The notes below the pieces were generated by a model. The model was not told the DNA's origin. It was given only the letters and a program-made list of their open reading frames with translations, and searched no databases. Source: Pelobates cultripes (taxonomy: Eukaryota; Chordata; Amphibia; Anura; Pelobatidae). Taken from it: DNA of 64,000 nt. Every line of letters begins with the position of its first letter. The stretch's first letter is position 1. This document shows, piece by piece, positions 22,660-33,815 of this stretch. The position numbers and the translations under genes are program-made. The DNA lies in the NCBI GenBank assembly GCA_933207985.1, contig OW240912.1:104939334-105003333 (forward strand), written 5' to 3'.

Positions 22660-23335
22660 TTTTACACACATTACATACACAAACACTCACTGCACAAACA
22701 CACACATACCCTGCATTCATTGTATACACACACTACACAAACACACTGCATTCACTATACACACACTACACAAACACACACTCTACATTCATTATATACA
22801 CACTACACAATTACTCACTGCATTCACTATACAAACACACACTCTGCATTCATTATATACACACACTACACAAACACACTGCATTCACTATACACACACG
22901 ATACACTGCATTCACTATACACACACTATACAAACACACACACTCTACAATCATTACATGCACACACTACACAAACATACACACTCTGCATTCATTATAT
23001 ACACATTATACAAGCACTCACTGCATTCATTATCTGCATACTACACAAACACACATTCTACATTCATTATATACACCCTACACAAACACTCACTGCATTG
23101 ACTATACACACACTACAGAAACACACACTCTGCATTCATTATATACACACTATACAAACACACACTACACAAACACACACTGTATAAATTATATACACAC
23201 AACACAAACACACACTGCATTCACTATATACACACTACACAAACACACTGCATCCAGTACACAAACATACACTGCATCCACTACACCAACACGCACACAC
23301 ACACTGCATTCACTAATCAAATAGTCTCAATGCAT
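22660..23335. repeat. CA-rich minisatellite (about 35-40 bp units)
   Basis: Roughly 17 degenerate units of the type cacactacacaaacacac followed by tgcattcattatata. Three overlapping Thr/His-rich frames arise from it and are not genes. Confidence 0.9.
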
Positions 23336-23585
23336 CCACTAAACACACATATATTCTTGAAAACATAAACAATTCTGACTGGCATGTATATTTTGTGCAT
23401 TTACCTTAATAAAAAAAAGATTTGCAAAAAAATAAATAAGTAATAAACATGTTCAGTTAAGAGTAGATTTGTGTAGAAATAGTTAGCTTTTCTTTAAAAT
23501 GGTAAATGTACAGAATATCGGTAAATTATCGGCTATTGGCCTGAAAGTTCACAGATTATCGTATCAGCTCTAAAAAATCAACATT

Positions 23586-23656
23586 GGTCGATCCCTATAT
23601 ATATATATTATTATATATCAGTCGATCCCTATATAATCAATATCGGTCGATCCCTA

Positions 23657-23658
<2 letters not shown>
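23586..23658. repeat. Triplicated terminal motif ggtcgatcccta
   Basis: The right terminal motif of the hAT-like element occurs three times: 23586-23597, 23619-23633 (cagtcgatccctata) and 23644-23658 (cggtcgatccctatg), separated by TA-rich spacers. A TA microsatellite follows (23660-23700). Confidence 0.8.
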
Positions 23659-23700
<42 letters not shown>

Positions 23701-23702
23701 AG

Positions 23703-23890
23703 ACTGTAATATTATTATTATTTATAAAGTGCCAACAAATTCCACAGCGCTGTACAATGGGTGGACTAACAGACACCTATTTATAACCAGATGAGTTGGA
23801 CACACAGGAACAGCGGCGTTGAGGGCCCTGCTCAATGAGCTTACATGCTAGAGGGAGTGGGGTAAAGTGACACAAAAGGTTAGGGTAGAA
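23703..23890 (-). mobile_element. LINE 3' tail (same family as 20.06 kb)
   Basis: The order attattattatttataaagt, then gccaacaaattccacagcgc, then tgtacaatggg, then gagggccctgctcaatgagc matches the tail of the L2-type LINE at 20060. Only the untranslated end is present. Confidence 0.65.
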
Positions 23891-24318
23891 AATAATGATG
23901 CTAGAATAGTATTCAATGAGGGTTTAGTGTTTTTTTTTTTTATGACAGTTGCAGGAGAGGAATCAGAGTTCGGTGAGGGAAAGCTGATGACAGTTTAATT
24001 GATATGCATTTCATCAGCATGACAAAAAAATTACACATCCAATCCAGCAGTTATTCCTGCAAAGAATGTCCTGTTCGTGTTAAAATATTTATATGGCTCA
24101 CTGTGGCACACTCATGTGGAACAGCACAAAGGAGAGGAAGCAAATGGCATGTTACTTTTTATATGATCTGGCATTAATGCATTCATAGTTAGGCTGGGGA
24201 CTTCAAATTATCTTCTAGCTGCCTGCTGTTTTTTAGTTATCCTATGATTTGTTACAGTTTATTCCATTATTCTTTATAATCCATGTGTGTATGTGTATCT
24301 GGTGACCTATATACAATC

Positions 24319-24358
<40 letters not shown>

Positions 24359-25094
24359 TAAACATATACACTATCTTTTGTCCTACTTACGATTTTGTAC
24401 AACATTACTTTTTTACAATGTATTTTTGTCACAGTGTAAAAGAACTACTACTATAGTAAAACAAGATATACCTCAAACAGTAAGTGTAGTAAATCCTTCA
24501 CTATTAATAATGATATCCTCTTTACATAAAATCTTATCAACAAAAGCAAACCATTAGATGTGCTTGCACTGCAAAAGGGCACTAGAGCAGACTTCAGTAG
24601 TGCTCTCAGCATGGTTCAGTATATTGGTGGCCAGCCAGACAGACTGTTAATCATCCTGGTGTGCTTGATGCCAAGCTGACATGCCCCTTCAGTGGGCAGG
24701 TCTTCCCTGTTTCCTGGCAGAACCGCCCATTGTGGGGATCACCAGTGATAAAAGTCAATTCACTGGCAACACCCCATCACTGCTCACCCACCCATCCTGA
24801 TTTGAATACCTCCCAATGTTTGGAGTGCCCAAGGAATGATGAAGAGGCACTATTTTAATAGAGAAAAGCAATAGAAATGACCAAACCCTAATATTGTAAA
24901 GAATTGAGCCCTGGATCTTAATTGGTAAATAGAGTCCTGGTATGTCACAAAGTCTTTCACTGAAAATGCCCACACAAGCCTTGAAGAAGAGTGTTGATTC
25001 TTCTTCCTACATTGAAGCTTCAGTGGACAAGAGTAAGCCTTCCAGGTCTCAGTGAACAGACTAGTCCTAAATTCTGAAAAGGTGCTGAGTAATA
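23891..25094. other. No gene seen
   Basis: Anonymous sequence with a TA microsatellite at 24320-24362. A 65-codon frame at 24661-24858 shows no family resemblance. Confidence 0.4.
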
Positions 25095-25102
25095 CTCATA
25101 TG

Positions 25103-26492
25103 CAGGGCCGCCATCAGAGGATGACAACCATGACGGTGAAGCGGCGGAACTGCCGCCGGTGCAGTTGCACTGGGGCCCGCACGCTGTTGTGGCCCATGCC
25201 ACTCGATGGGCCCTGTGTCTTCAGGGGCCCGGTCAGCGCTGCAGCCATGCAATTGCGCAACAGGGCCCCTTTAAAAAATCTCAACCGCAAAGTACTGCTG
25301 GGAGGAAGTGGCCGTCACTTCCTCCCAGCTCCCTCCCCTCCATGCAGCGCGGGAGGGAAGAAAGCCAGGCCGCGGGAGCCACGCCGACTCCTATCAGCCA
25401 TAGCCTTCCACCTGCAAAAAAGGTAAGAAAAATTATATGTATGTTAATATGTTTGTATGTCAGTATGTATGCATGTATGTGTGTATGTCTATCAGTATGT
25501 CAGTATGTATGTATGTGTCTATCAGTATGTCGGAATGTATGTATGTGTGTATGTGTGTGTCTATCAGTATGTATGTATGTATGTCAGTGTGTATGTATGT
25601 TAATATGTATCTATGCATGTATGTATGTATGTTAATATGTATGTATGTATGTATGTATGTATCAGTATGTATGTATGTCAGCATGTATGTATGTCAGCAT
25701 GTATGTATGTATGTATGTTAATATGTATGTACATATGTAAATATGTATGTCAGTATGTATGTTAATATGTATGTATGTATGTATGTATGTTAATATGTAT
25801 GTCAGTATGTATGTATGTTAATATGTATGTATGTTGTATGTATGTATGTATGTATGTATGTGTGTCAGTATGTATGTATGTATGTGTGTGTCTATCAGTA
25901 TGTATGTATGTATGTGTCAGTATGTATGCATGTTAATATGTATGTGTGTGTATGTATGCATGTATGTGTGTCAGTGTGTATGTATGTTAATATGTATGTG
26001 TGTGTATGTATGTAAGTATGTATGTCTGTGTGTGTAAGTCAGTATGTGTAAGTATGCATGTCTGTATGTGTGTATTTCAATATGTATGTATATGTTTGTG
26101 TCTGTCTGTTTGTGTGTGTGTGTATGTCTATTTATGTCCTTATGCGTATGTGTGCAGTGTGCATAGGAATTTGTTCATATTGTTTATTGTCCGGCCCCCA
26201 ACAGTGTCTGAGGGACTGTGAACTGGCCCCCTGTTTAAAAAGTTTGAGGACCCCTGTCATTATGTATATATGTATATATGAATGTATGTCTGTATTCATG
26301 CATGTATGTCAGTATGAATGTATGTCTGCATGTCATTATGAACATATGTCTGTGTGTATGGATGTCAGTATGCATGTATGTCAGTATGTATGAATGTATG
26401 TATCTATGTATGTATATATGCCCGTATGAATGTATGCCATTATGAATGTATGAACTGAGTTAGGGGCCCCACAATTTCTGGTGGTGGCCCTG
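25103..26492. mobile_element. Non-autonomous hAT element carrying a 1-kb microsatellite
   Basis: The termini cagggccgccatcagag (25103) and ctggtggtggccctg (26492) are inverted, and the flanking octamers CTCATATG at 25095-25102 and 26493-26500 are identical. This proves insertion of a 1390-bp hAT-type element. It contains no transposase. The first 320 bp are GC- and CpG-rich (25103-25420) and end in a donor-like aaaggtaagaaa (25418-25429). A GTAT-type array fills most of the rest. The final part (26180-26250) has a short non-repetitive island. Confidence 0.92.
25430..26450. repeat. GTAT/GTCA tetranucleotide array, about 1 kb
   Basis: Long runs of gtatgtat interrupted by cagtatgt and taatatgt variants, in places with an irregular higher-order spacing. 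It lies inside the hAT element at 25103-26492, with an island at 26150-26260. The open frames rich in Cys, Met, Val and Tyr through it are by-products. Confidence 0.92.
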
Positions 26493-26500
26493 CTCATATG

Positions 26501-27462
26501 TTTTCCCTTTTTGGTATCACTTTCACCCCAACTAGCTCACTAAATAGTCATAGACACTATTAATAATCAGCTCATTAACAAAACACAATGCTTGGGAGGT
26601 CATTTTGAAATTCACTGTGTGTGCAACATTTGGTTGCTCTGGATCTTGCTGCCATTATTTAGCTCCAACCACATTTACATCATGCATTTTACACAGTAAA
26701 TGAACATTCCTAAATATCCATTACCATTCCTCTCTGTATGGAGAGCTAACTTGAGCTTACAATGAACCTTACATAAACTTTGCTTATTTCATCCAGTTAC
26801 CTATTGAATTGTGGAAGGTTTGTCTAAGCCATTAGTTTTCAATGTTTTATGTTTGTAAAACACTTTACAAAGGTGCTATGCCCAAAAGGCCACCTTATTC
26901 CCTGTTTCATTTGCAGTTGTCAAAGTAGATAGACACATGATAGAAGTGTGCATGCAATGCGAACCTCAAAACAAAACATTTAAAAGGAAAATGTTTGCAC
27001 ACACATAATGAAAAGTTCAAGGTACAACATATTAAAAATATACATACAAAAAAAATTTGTTTAAAAAAAAAAAAGAGCAAAACCTAACCTTAAATTGCAG
27101 CCAAAGCAGTAAAATAATGACACAAACTATTAACTTCAGTGCCATTGATGTGCCCAAAACTTTACAAAGCAAAAGGTAGGGTAGAACTTTTTCACTCAAA
27201 GGATTAAGGAGTTAAGGACATATGTCATATTTACCCTGTCACAGTTGAAATTGAGAAAGATCATTATTTGTACATGGCAAAAAGAATCCTAACTAGATTT
27301 CCATATCTCTTCCATTTATAGCTCAGTCACTGGCTGAATGCTCTCTGCTGATTGTCTGAAGGCACACACTGACAGTTCACCAGAAATCCTAGTCATAAAG
27401 CTCTTCTCTGTTTTGCTCCTGCCCCCTTTCCTCTTTTGATTGACGGTGAAAGACTTTTTGGC
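26501..27462. other. No gene seen
   Basis: Anonymous AT-rich sequence with an A-rich stretch at 27047-27075. No coding similarity. Confidence 0.4.
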
Positions 27463-27800
27463 TTGCAACTTAAATTTAATGTCTATGGGACGGGGATATC
27501 CTAGATATGATGGAACTCATATGCTGGCCTTGCTGAGGTCTGCACACATTGCTCAATATTTGACAGGTCAATGCAAGACCATTTTTCTTCCTTCATGTGT
27601 TATAAAAACATGAAAAAAAAATCAATCACATAACCAAACAAGAAACATAGGAAAGTAATGGTATAAACAGTTAACAGTTTTCAGTAAAAACTGACATTTC
27701 ATTATCAAGAACTTGTTTGTTTATATTTGTTTGGAGAACTTGACTTTTTGAAAGTTTATTTATCTCCCATTTAAATCCAATACACTATGAGGCTGCTCTG
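27463..27800. repeat. Inverted partner of the insert inside the gypsy element
   Basis: This 330-bp segment (from ttgcaacttaaa to cactatgaggctgc) is the reverse complement of 30596-30905 with good identity. The copy at 30.6 kb lacks about 24 bp around the tcacataacc-gttaacag part. The two copies are about 2.8 kb apart. It has no terminal inverted repeats that I can see, so it may be ordinary genomic sequence that served as donor, or a family member of an unrecognised repeat. Confidence 0.8.
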
Positions 27801-28900
27801 GTGTCTCTTTGCCTTTCACTTTATCATATGTTTTTAGTTGTGAAAGTTGTTAAATGTAGGGGATTTGTGTTATTTCAGTTTTGGTTAGAGGTTTACTACA
27901 ATTCAGAGGTGATTAAATAAACATAACTGTGTCTCTGTGTTAGCTTGATGGTCGTCTGTGATAGGTTTGTGTAAGAGCTGCTCTACAGTTCCTCATGCCT
28001 TTTCTCCCTGTTGTTTATTACACATTAATTTCCTCTGACTTGGACTTTGCGTCAATTTTTAGCTGAACATTTCATTGATTAAAGGCTTTCTTTTATGTCT
28101 GGAGCATAAAACATTTATTCATGAGGATTGCCATATGCATTTCACTAATCCATGGCCATTGCCTTCCACCACAATTTTCTTACCAGTAGTCAATATTCAT
28201 GCTCTTGGCACCCATAAATTAAGTCTATATGGCAATGATATATTATTGCAATTATTTCTCCAATGATCTCACTGTCTGTTTTCAGTGCTAAGCAATTTTG
28301 GAACAGGTTTATAAAACAAGGTAAACCATTATAAATCTCAGGCTTTGTGTGTAATCTTGTCTCAATATATATAGTTTTTATGCTTAAATCCAGTTATAGG
28401 TTTTAATGGCGTGGTGGCTAATAAAATTATCGACATTTCTTTGTAGAACATCTCAACATGGTTTGGAATCACAGCTGGAAATGTACCAGATTGTCATGGG
28501 CGGTAAGGTGTAATGCATTGATAATGATGTCTCTACCTCAGTTATTTTATGTCATTAGGGATTGTTCCACTCCTCTCAACTCTAACCCTTGTTAAATAAA
28601 ATCCCAAAAGTCATATATGCTTTAATTAACATTCACAACAGAACAAGATAATCTGTTAGTACGCTGTACCACCACAATAGTTAGGAGTGTGTTAGTCTCC
28701 GTAACATTTTCAAAGTGATACAGCAAATCTTTGAGTAAGATCAAAAAGAGTGAGATGTCTTTCATTTGAATTTGTTGTGGTTCTGCATAGGTACAAAAAC
28801 TAAATTGTTACTTGACAATTACACACTCTTTCCAACCTCGATACATACTCTTTGTGATTAGCGTAGTCTCTCCAATTATGTCCCACAATTAAAATTAATG
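27801..28900. other. No gene seen
   Basis: Anonymous AT-rich sequence; a 63-codon frame at 28075-28266 has no recognised feature. Confidence 0.4.
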
Positions 28901-28904
28901 TTAA

Positions 28905-29735
28905 TATTGATTATCCACAACATTAAAACCACTGACAGGTGAAGTGAATAACATTGATTATATCGTTACAATGGCACCTGTCCAGGGTTAGGATATATTA
29001 GGCAGCAAGTGAATAGCCAGTTTCATGTGTTGGAAGCAGGAAAATTGGGAAACTGAAAAGATCCTAGTGACTTTGACAAAGGCCAAATAGTGAAAGCTAG
29101 AAGACTGGGTCATGGCACCTTCAAAATGTCTTGTGGTGTGTTCCGAGTATGCATTGGTTAGTATCTACCAAAAATAGTGCAAGGAAGGTCAACCAGTGTA
29201 CTGGCATCAGGGTCATGGGCTCCTACGGCTCATTGATGCATATGGAAACACGTCTGGTCTGATCACACATAAGAGCTACTGTAGTTCAATGTGCTGAAAA
29301 ACATAATGCTAGCAATGACATGATAGAAAGGTGTCAGAACGCACAGTGAACTGATGAATCATGTTATATTTTAGATCAGGTGGATGGCTGGGTGCATTTG
29401 TGTCATTTAGCAAGGGAAGAGATGGCAGCAGGATTCACTATGGGAAAAAGATAGGTCGATGGGCAGTATTGTGCTCTGGGCAATGTTCTGCAGGGAAACC
29501 TTGAGTCCTGGCATTCATGTGAATGTTACTTTGACATGTACCACCTACCTAGAGAATATTGTAGACCACGTACATTTCTTCATGGCACTGACTTTTGTCT
29601 GATGACACTGGTCTTTTTCAGCAGGATAGTGCATCCTACCATACTGCAAAAATTGTTCAAGAGTGGTTTGAGGAACATGACAAAGAGTTCATGGTGTTGC
29701 CTTGGACTCCAAATCTACTAGGTCTCAATCCTATT
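28905..29735 (+). pseudogene. Tc1/mariner element, left part (split by gypsy insertion)
   Basis: The left terminus near 28905 (ttatccacaacattaaaacc, then actgacaggtgaagtgaata) opens a Tc1-type element. The transposase is read in pieces on the plus strand: SGGWLG-like at 29380, FQQDSASYHTAKIVQEWF at 29617-29670 (second catalytic Asp) and LNPIEN at 29722-29740 (Glu). By my count 36 residues separate that Asp and Glu. Stops and shifts are numerous. The frame breaks right after NPIEN, where the gypsy gag sequence begins. The matching right terminus lies 6.8 kb away at 36523-36591, so this element is the host of the whole nest. Confidence 0.8.
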
Positions 29736-30601
29736 GAGAATTGTACCTCCTGTAGTACATAAGGCACCTACTATCTCCCTATATCCTCCCCTACATTTTG
29801 ATGGTAATATTCAAGAATTCTGGGGATTAATTAACCAAATTGAGTATCATTTTGAGGCCTCACCGGGATCTTTTCCCACTGACAGAGCTAAAATTGGTTA
29901 CCTGATGAATCAACTTAAAGGTAAAGCGTTAGCTTGGGCCAATCCGTTATGGGAGAGTAGTAGGAGCATTGCACACAATTACCAGAAATTCCTTGTGGAA
30001 TTTAAACTTACGTTTGAACCATTAGGCAGGGAGGATGACGCCTCCACTGCCCTAATGCATATTAGACAAGGGAATCTGTTTGTCTCGGAGTATGCCATAG
30101 AATTTTGCACCTTGGCTTCCGAGGTAGACTGGACTAACAGCGGATTAATCTCAGCATTTAAGAAGGGATTATCTGAGGCTATGTTGGATGAGATTGCTGC
30201 CAAAGAACTACCCAAGAAACTTAATTAGTCTATTACGTTTATTATGCTAATTGATAATAGACTCAGAACCAGAAATGAAACCAGATGTATGGCTTTGCCA
30301 TTAGCACCTCATTTCTCCAGACCGGTTGTTCCTGACCTCTCTATACAGTCCGAACCCGAACCTATGCAGTTGGGGGTAACTAGACTGTCCAAGGCAGAAA
30401 GACAACATAGGAGAAGAGAGGGTCTATGCATACACTGTGGTAAAAAAAAGACATATGAGGAGTACTTGTCCCATACATCCGGAAAACTACTGCACCTAAG
30501 AACCTTAAGGGGACAGGTCTTAGGTGTAATGGATACGTCCTATGGGAATAACATAAATAAATTTCTCCTTGATATTACGATCATAGTGGACAAAAATGCA
30601 G
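29736..30601 (+). pseudogene. Ty3/gypsy gag, 5'-truncated
   Basis: Encodes the structural Gag of a gypsy-type LTR retrotransposon. From 29752 the frame reads HKAPTISLYPPLHFDGN, then FEASPGSFPTDRAKIGYLMN, LKGKALAWANPLWE and YAIEFCTLASEVDW, which matches the retrotransposon gag domain (about 160 residues). A stop at 30226 is followed in the same frame by ALPLAPHFSRPVVPD and a zinc-knuckle region that begins GLCIHCGKK but has lost the rest of the CCHC (30421-30450). The usual N-terminus and the 5' LTR are missing, so sequence was lost at the junction with Tc1. The frame ends at 30601 where a foreign 300-bp segment is inserted. Confidence 0.82.
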
Positions 30602-30905
30602 CCTCATAGTGTATTGGATTTAAATGGGAGATAAATAAACTTTCAAAAAGTCAAGTTCTCCGAACAAATATAAACAAACAAGTTCTTGATAACGAAATGT
30701 CAGTTTATACTGAAAACTGTTAACTGTTTACTTTGGTTATGTGACTGATTTTTTTTCATGTTTTTATAACACATGAAGGAAGAAAAATAGTCTTGCGTTG
30801 ACCTGTCAAATATTGAGGAATGTGTGCAAACCTCAGCAAGACCAGCATATGAGTTCCATTATATCTAGGATATCCCCGTCCCGTAGACATTACATTTAAG
30901 TTGCA
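30602..30905. repeat. 300-bp insert inside gypsy gag-pol, inverted copy of 27.46-27.80 kb
   Basis: The gypsy frame reads ...NAAS up to aatgcagcctca (30596-30607) and resumes with tgcaaggccctgatggac (30914-30931), so the intervening bases are foreign. The donor-like copy at 27463-27800 shares the 9-bp gcagcctca with the target at one junction and ttgcaa at the other. It introduces stops between gag and protease. Confidence 0.85.
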
Positions 30906-30908
30906 ACT

Positions 30909-32370
30909 TTTCATGCAAGGCCCTGATGGACTCAGGTGCAGCAGGAAATTTCATTGATGTTATTTTTGTTAAAAAGAATGCTATACCTATCAAGGAGAGA
31001 ATATTACCTCTGGCTGTTTAGGCTATTGACGGGAGACCACTCTCTCAACCCTTAATTACCCATGAAACCTTGCCCATTAACCTGTCTGTTGGTGCCTTAC
31101 ATAAGCAAGATATAATATTCCAAGTTATTGCATCTCCTTCTTGCCCTATCATATTAGGCTTTCCTTGGCTTAGTAAGCACAACCCTCATATCAACTGGGC
31201 TAATGGGGAAATATTGGAATGGGGCAAGGATTGTAATGGGAAGTGTATGTTACACCTCACCAAGAGAGTGGGTACCATTAAATTACCTACTACTACACTT
31301 CAAACCCCCAAAGTTCCCATACAATACCGGGAGGTTAAGGAAGTATTTAGTAAGAGTTGGTTCAATATTTTACCTCCTCACAGGTCATATGACTGCTCCA
31401 TAAATCTGTTACCTGGCGCTATGCCACCTAAAGGGGCAGTATATGCCTTATCGCCACAGGAGAGTAAAATAATGGAAGAATATATCAAAGACTCACTTAA
31501 CAAGGGCCATATATGGAAATCATCCTCACTTGCAGGTGCAGGCTTCTTTTTTGTAGACAAGAAAGATGGAGAATTAAGTCCATGCATTGACTTCAGAGCA
31601 TTAAATAAAATTACTGTTAAGAATGCCTATCCTATTCCTCTCATTTACGAATTGTTTGATAGACTCCAGGGTGCTAAGGAAAATCATGAGTGGAAAACAG
31701 CATTTAACATTAGACGTAGGCACTATGAGTACCTTGTTATGCCTTTTGGGCTATGCAATGCACCGGCCGTATTCCAGGATTTTATTAATGATATACTCAG
31801 GGATTATATCTATTCATTTGTCCTGGTTTATTTGGATGATATCCTTATTTATTCCCCTGACCTTCAAACCCACCCACTGACACGTAAGGGGGCTAGGTAT
31901 GGTCTAAGGAAGCTAGAGAGGCTTTTGAACTTCTTAAACAAAGGTTTGCTTCTGCCGACATACTGAGACACCCTGACACCAGCAAACCCTTCATATTGGA
32001 AGTCGATGCCTCCGAAACTGGGGTAGGGGTGGTTCTTTCTCAAAGGGAGAGTCAGGACACTCCTTTGCATCCTTGTGGTTACTTTTCCAGAAAGTTGTCT
32101 CCCGCTGAGCGCAATTATGATATAGGCAACAGAGAATTGTTGGCCATTATCCTAGCGCTTAAAGAGTGGCGACATCTTTTGGAATATTCCAAGGGTCCCC
32201 TTTTTATCATTACAGACCATATGAATTTGGCTTATATAGGGGATGCTAAACGTCTATCTTCTAGACAGGCTAGATGGTCTTTGTTTCTGTCTCGCTTCAA
32301 CTTCCTTATAACTTACAGACTTGGTCCCAAAAATGTGAAGGTTGATGCCTTATCTAGACTGTTTGATACT
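30909..32370 (+). pseudogene. Ty3/gypsy pol: protease, reverse transcriptase, RNase H
   Basis: Protease starts at about 30920 with ALMDSGAAGNFID (catalytic DSG) and has a stop near 31020. Linker and protease end: CPIILGFPWLSKHNPHINW (31143-31200). Reverse transcriptase: GFFFVDKKDGELSPCIDFRA (31544), ALNKITVKNAYPIP, then FDRLQGAKENHEWKTAFN. The segment carrying catalytic motif A should lie between GAK and EWKTAFN, so an internal deletion of about 17-20 codons sits near 31675-31690. VMPFGLCNAPAVFQDFIN and YLDDILIYS (motif C, 31831) follow. A second deletion near 31877 removes most of the thumb/connection. RNase H (31999-32370) has EVDASETGVGVVLSQR and IITDHMNLAYI. It is dead because of the loss of motif A, stops and a frameshift at about 31900. 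Confidence 0.88.
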
Positions 32371-32379
32371 GAGTCTTTA

Positions 32380-33595
32380 CAGGAGCTTGAGACATCCCCT
32401 ATCGTGCCTCCTGAATGTATCATCGCTTCTACTGTTCTTTCACTGTCTTCTCCCTTGCTTGGTGCTATAATGGAGGCTCAGTCTCAGGCACCATGCAATA
32501 AACCACTGGACAAATTGTTTGTTCCATTAGGTGAAAGAAAGAATGTGCTGAGGGTGTTCCATGACAATGTGACTGCTGGACACCCAAGTATCGATAAATC
32601 CATATCTGCGATCACGTGATCATTTTGGTGGGATTCCCTTAAAAATGATGTGAAGGACTATGTGCAGGCTTGTTCAGTTTGTGCTGTTTCTAAGGTCCCT
32701 CATAAGCTTCTTTGTGGTTTGTTGCAACCACTTCCTGTACCTAGTGTTCCATGGTCCCACTTGTCAATGGACTTCATTGTTGAACTTCCAAGTTCCAATG
32801 GCTATACCACCATTCTTTTGGTGGTTGACCGTTTCTCCAAGATGGCTCATTTTATTCCACTTAAAAAATTGCCATCCTCTCAAGACCTGGTTCTTATCTT
32901 TATACGTGAGATTGTCCGACTGCATGGCATTTCTCACAATATTGTGTCTGAAAGGGCACTCAGTTTGTGTCTCGGTTTTGGAGGGCATTCAGTAAACAGT
33001 TGGGCATTGAATTGTCTTTTTCTTCTGCTTACCATCCCCAAACTAATGGCATGGCTGAGAGGGCTAACCAGTCATTAGAGTTATATCTGTGTTGTTTTGT
33101 AAATAGCACTCAAGATAACTGGTCCGAATTACTACCCTGGGCCGAGTTTGCTAGGAACAATGTTCCCCATGACTCTTCTGGTCACAGCACATTCATCTTA
33201 CTGTCCTGCCAGCTGTTTTCTCCGAGACTACTAACCCTGCTTTGGATGATCGCCTTTCTTCTATCCGTGATACATGGACCAAAGTTCATTCCGCTATCAA
33301 AACTGCGGCTGATCGCTTCAAGTTCTATGCGCATAAACGGCGGGGTGCCAACCCCGTTTACCAAGTGGGTAACAGGGTATGGTTATCATCGCACAACATC
33401 AAATTGAAAGTTCCTAGTATGAAGTTTGCACCCAGATTCCTGGGTCCCTTTCGTATCCTTTGGAGGATTAACCCTGTGTCATATTCTCTGGCCCTCCCAG
33501 CCTCATTACGTATTCCAAATACCTTTCATGTGTCGCTACTCAAACCTCTTGTTTGCAATAAATATACTTTCTCAAGTGTCCCTCCTCCTCCTTAG
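32380..33595 (+). pseudogene. Ty3/gypsy integrase
   Basis: An integrase with an HHCC-type zinc domain (AGHPSIDKS at 32578, then CSVCAVSK at 32678, with a stop in between at 32617). The catalytic core opens with SMDFIVELPSSNGYTTILLV (first Asp, 32767) and VDRFSKMAHFIPLKK. A frameshift near 32965-32995 changes to SRFWRAFSKQLGIELSFSSA, then YHPQTNGMAERANQSLE (catalytic Glu, 33050-33080). Another shift near 33190-33240 leads to VYQVGNRVWLSSHNIKLKVP, then RFLGPFRILWRINPVSYSL and NTFHVSLLKPL, the C-terminal GPY/F module. It ends at 33595. Inactive as read. Confidence 0.88.
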
Positions 33596-33815
33596 TTGTT
33601 TCTGGACAGGAAGAGTATGAAGTCTTTTCCATAATTGATTCCAGGTTTTCTCGGGGCACTTTACGGTACTTGGTGGATTGAAAAGGTTATGGACCAGCCA
33701 ATCGTTCTTGGGTTCCAGCATCTGATATACATGCTGGCCGCAAGATTCGCTATTTTCATGCCAAGTTTCCTCTCAAGCCTGCTCCTGCCCGTCCGGTGGG
33801 TGTTCTTCAGGTGGG
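33590..33815 (+). pseudogene. Chromodomain tail of the gypsy integrase (chromovirus)
   Basis: Just past the integrase stop, in a shifted frame, the sequence reads EEYEVFSIIDSRFSRGTLRY, then LVD, an in-frame stop, KGYGPANRSWVP and ASDIHAGRKIRYFHAKFP. The pattern of an aromatic-rich EYEVE-like strand, a L-V-x-W-K-G-Y-like core and a SWVPASDI helix is that of a chromodomain, which chromoviruses use to target chromatin marks. It places the element among the chromovirus branch of Ty3/gypsy. Confidence 0.8.

Larger units (their letters stand above)
22266..23598. mobile_element. Non-autonomous hAT-like element (atcgaccgat termini)
   Basis: The left end aaggatcgaccgattattgg at 22266 and the right end attggtcgatcccta at 23583-23597 are inverted. 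Both subterminal zones are full of tatcgg and ccgata motifs (22290-22350 and 23518-23580). The interior has no transposase. It holds a second hAT-like start (cagggccaccatcaggg, 22375), a GC-rich hairpin and a long CA-rich minisatellite. Target duplication was not clear in the TA-rich flanks. Confidence 0.65.

Noticed and set aside
22560..23324. 254-codon Thr/His-rich open frame
   Set aside because: All three frames stay open because the CA-rich minisatellite lacks stop codons.
25159..26393. Cys/Met/Val/Tyr-rich open frames
   Set aside because: Products of the GTAT tetranucleotide array inside a hAT element.
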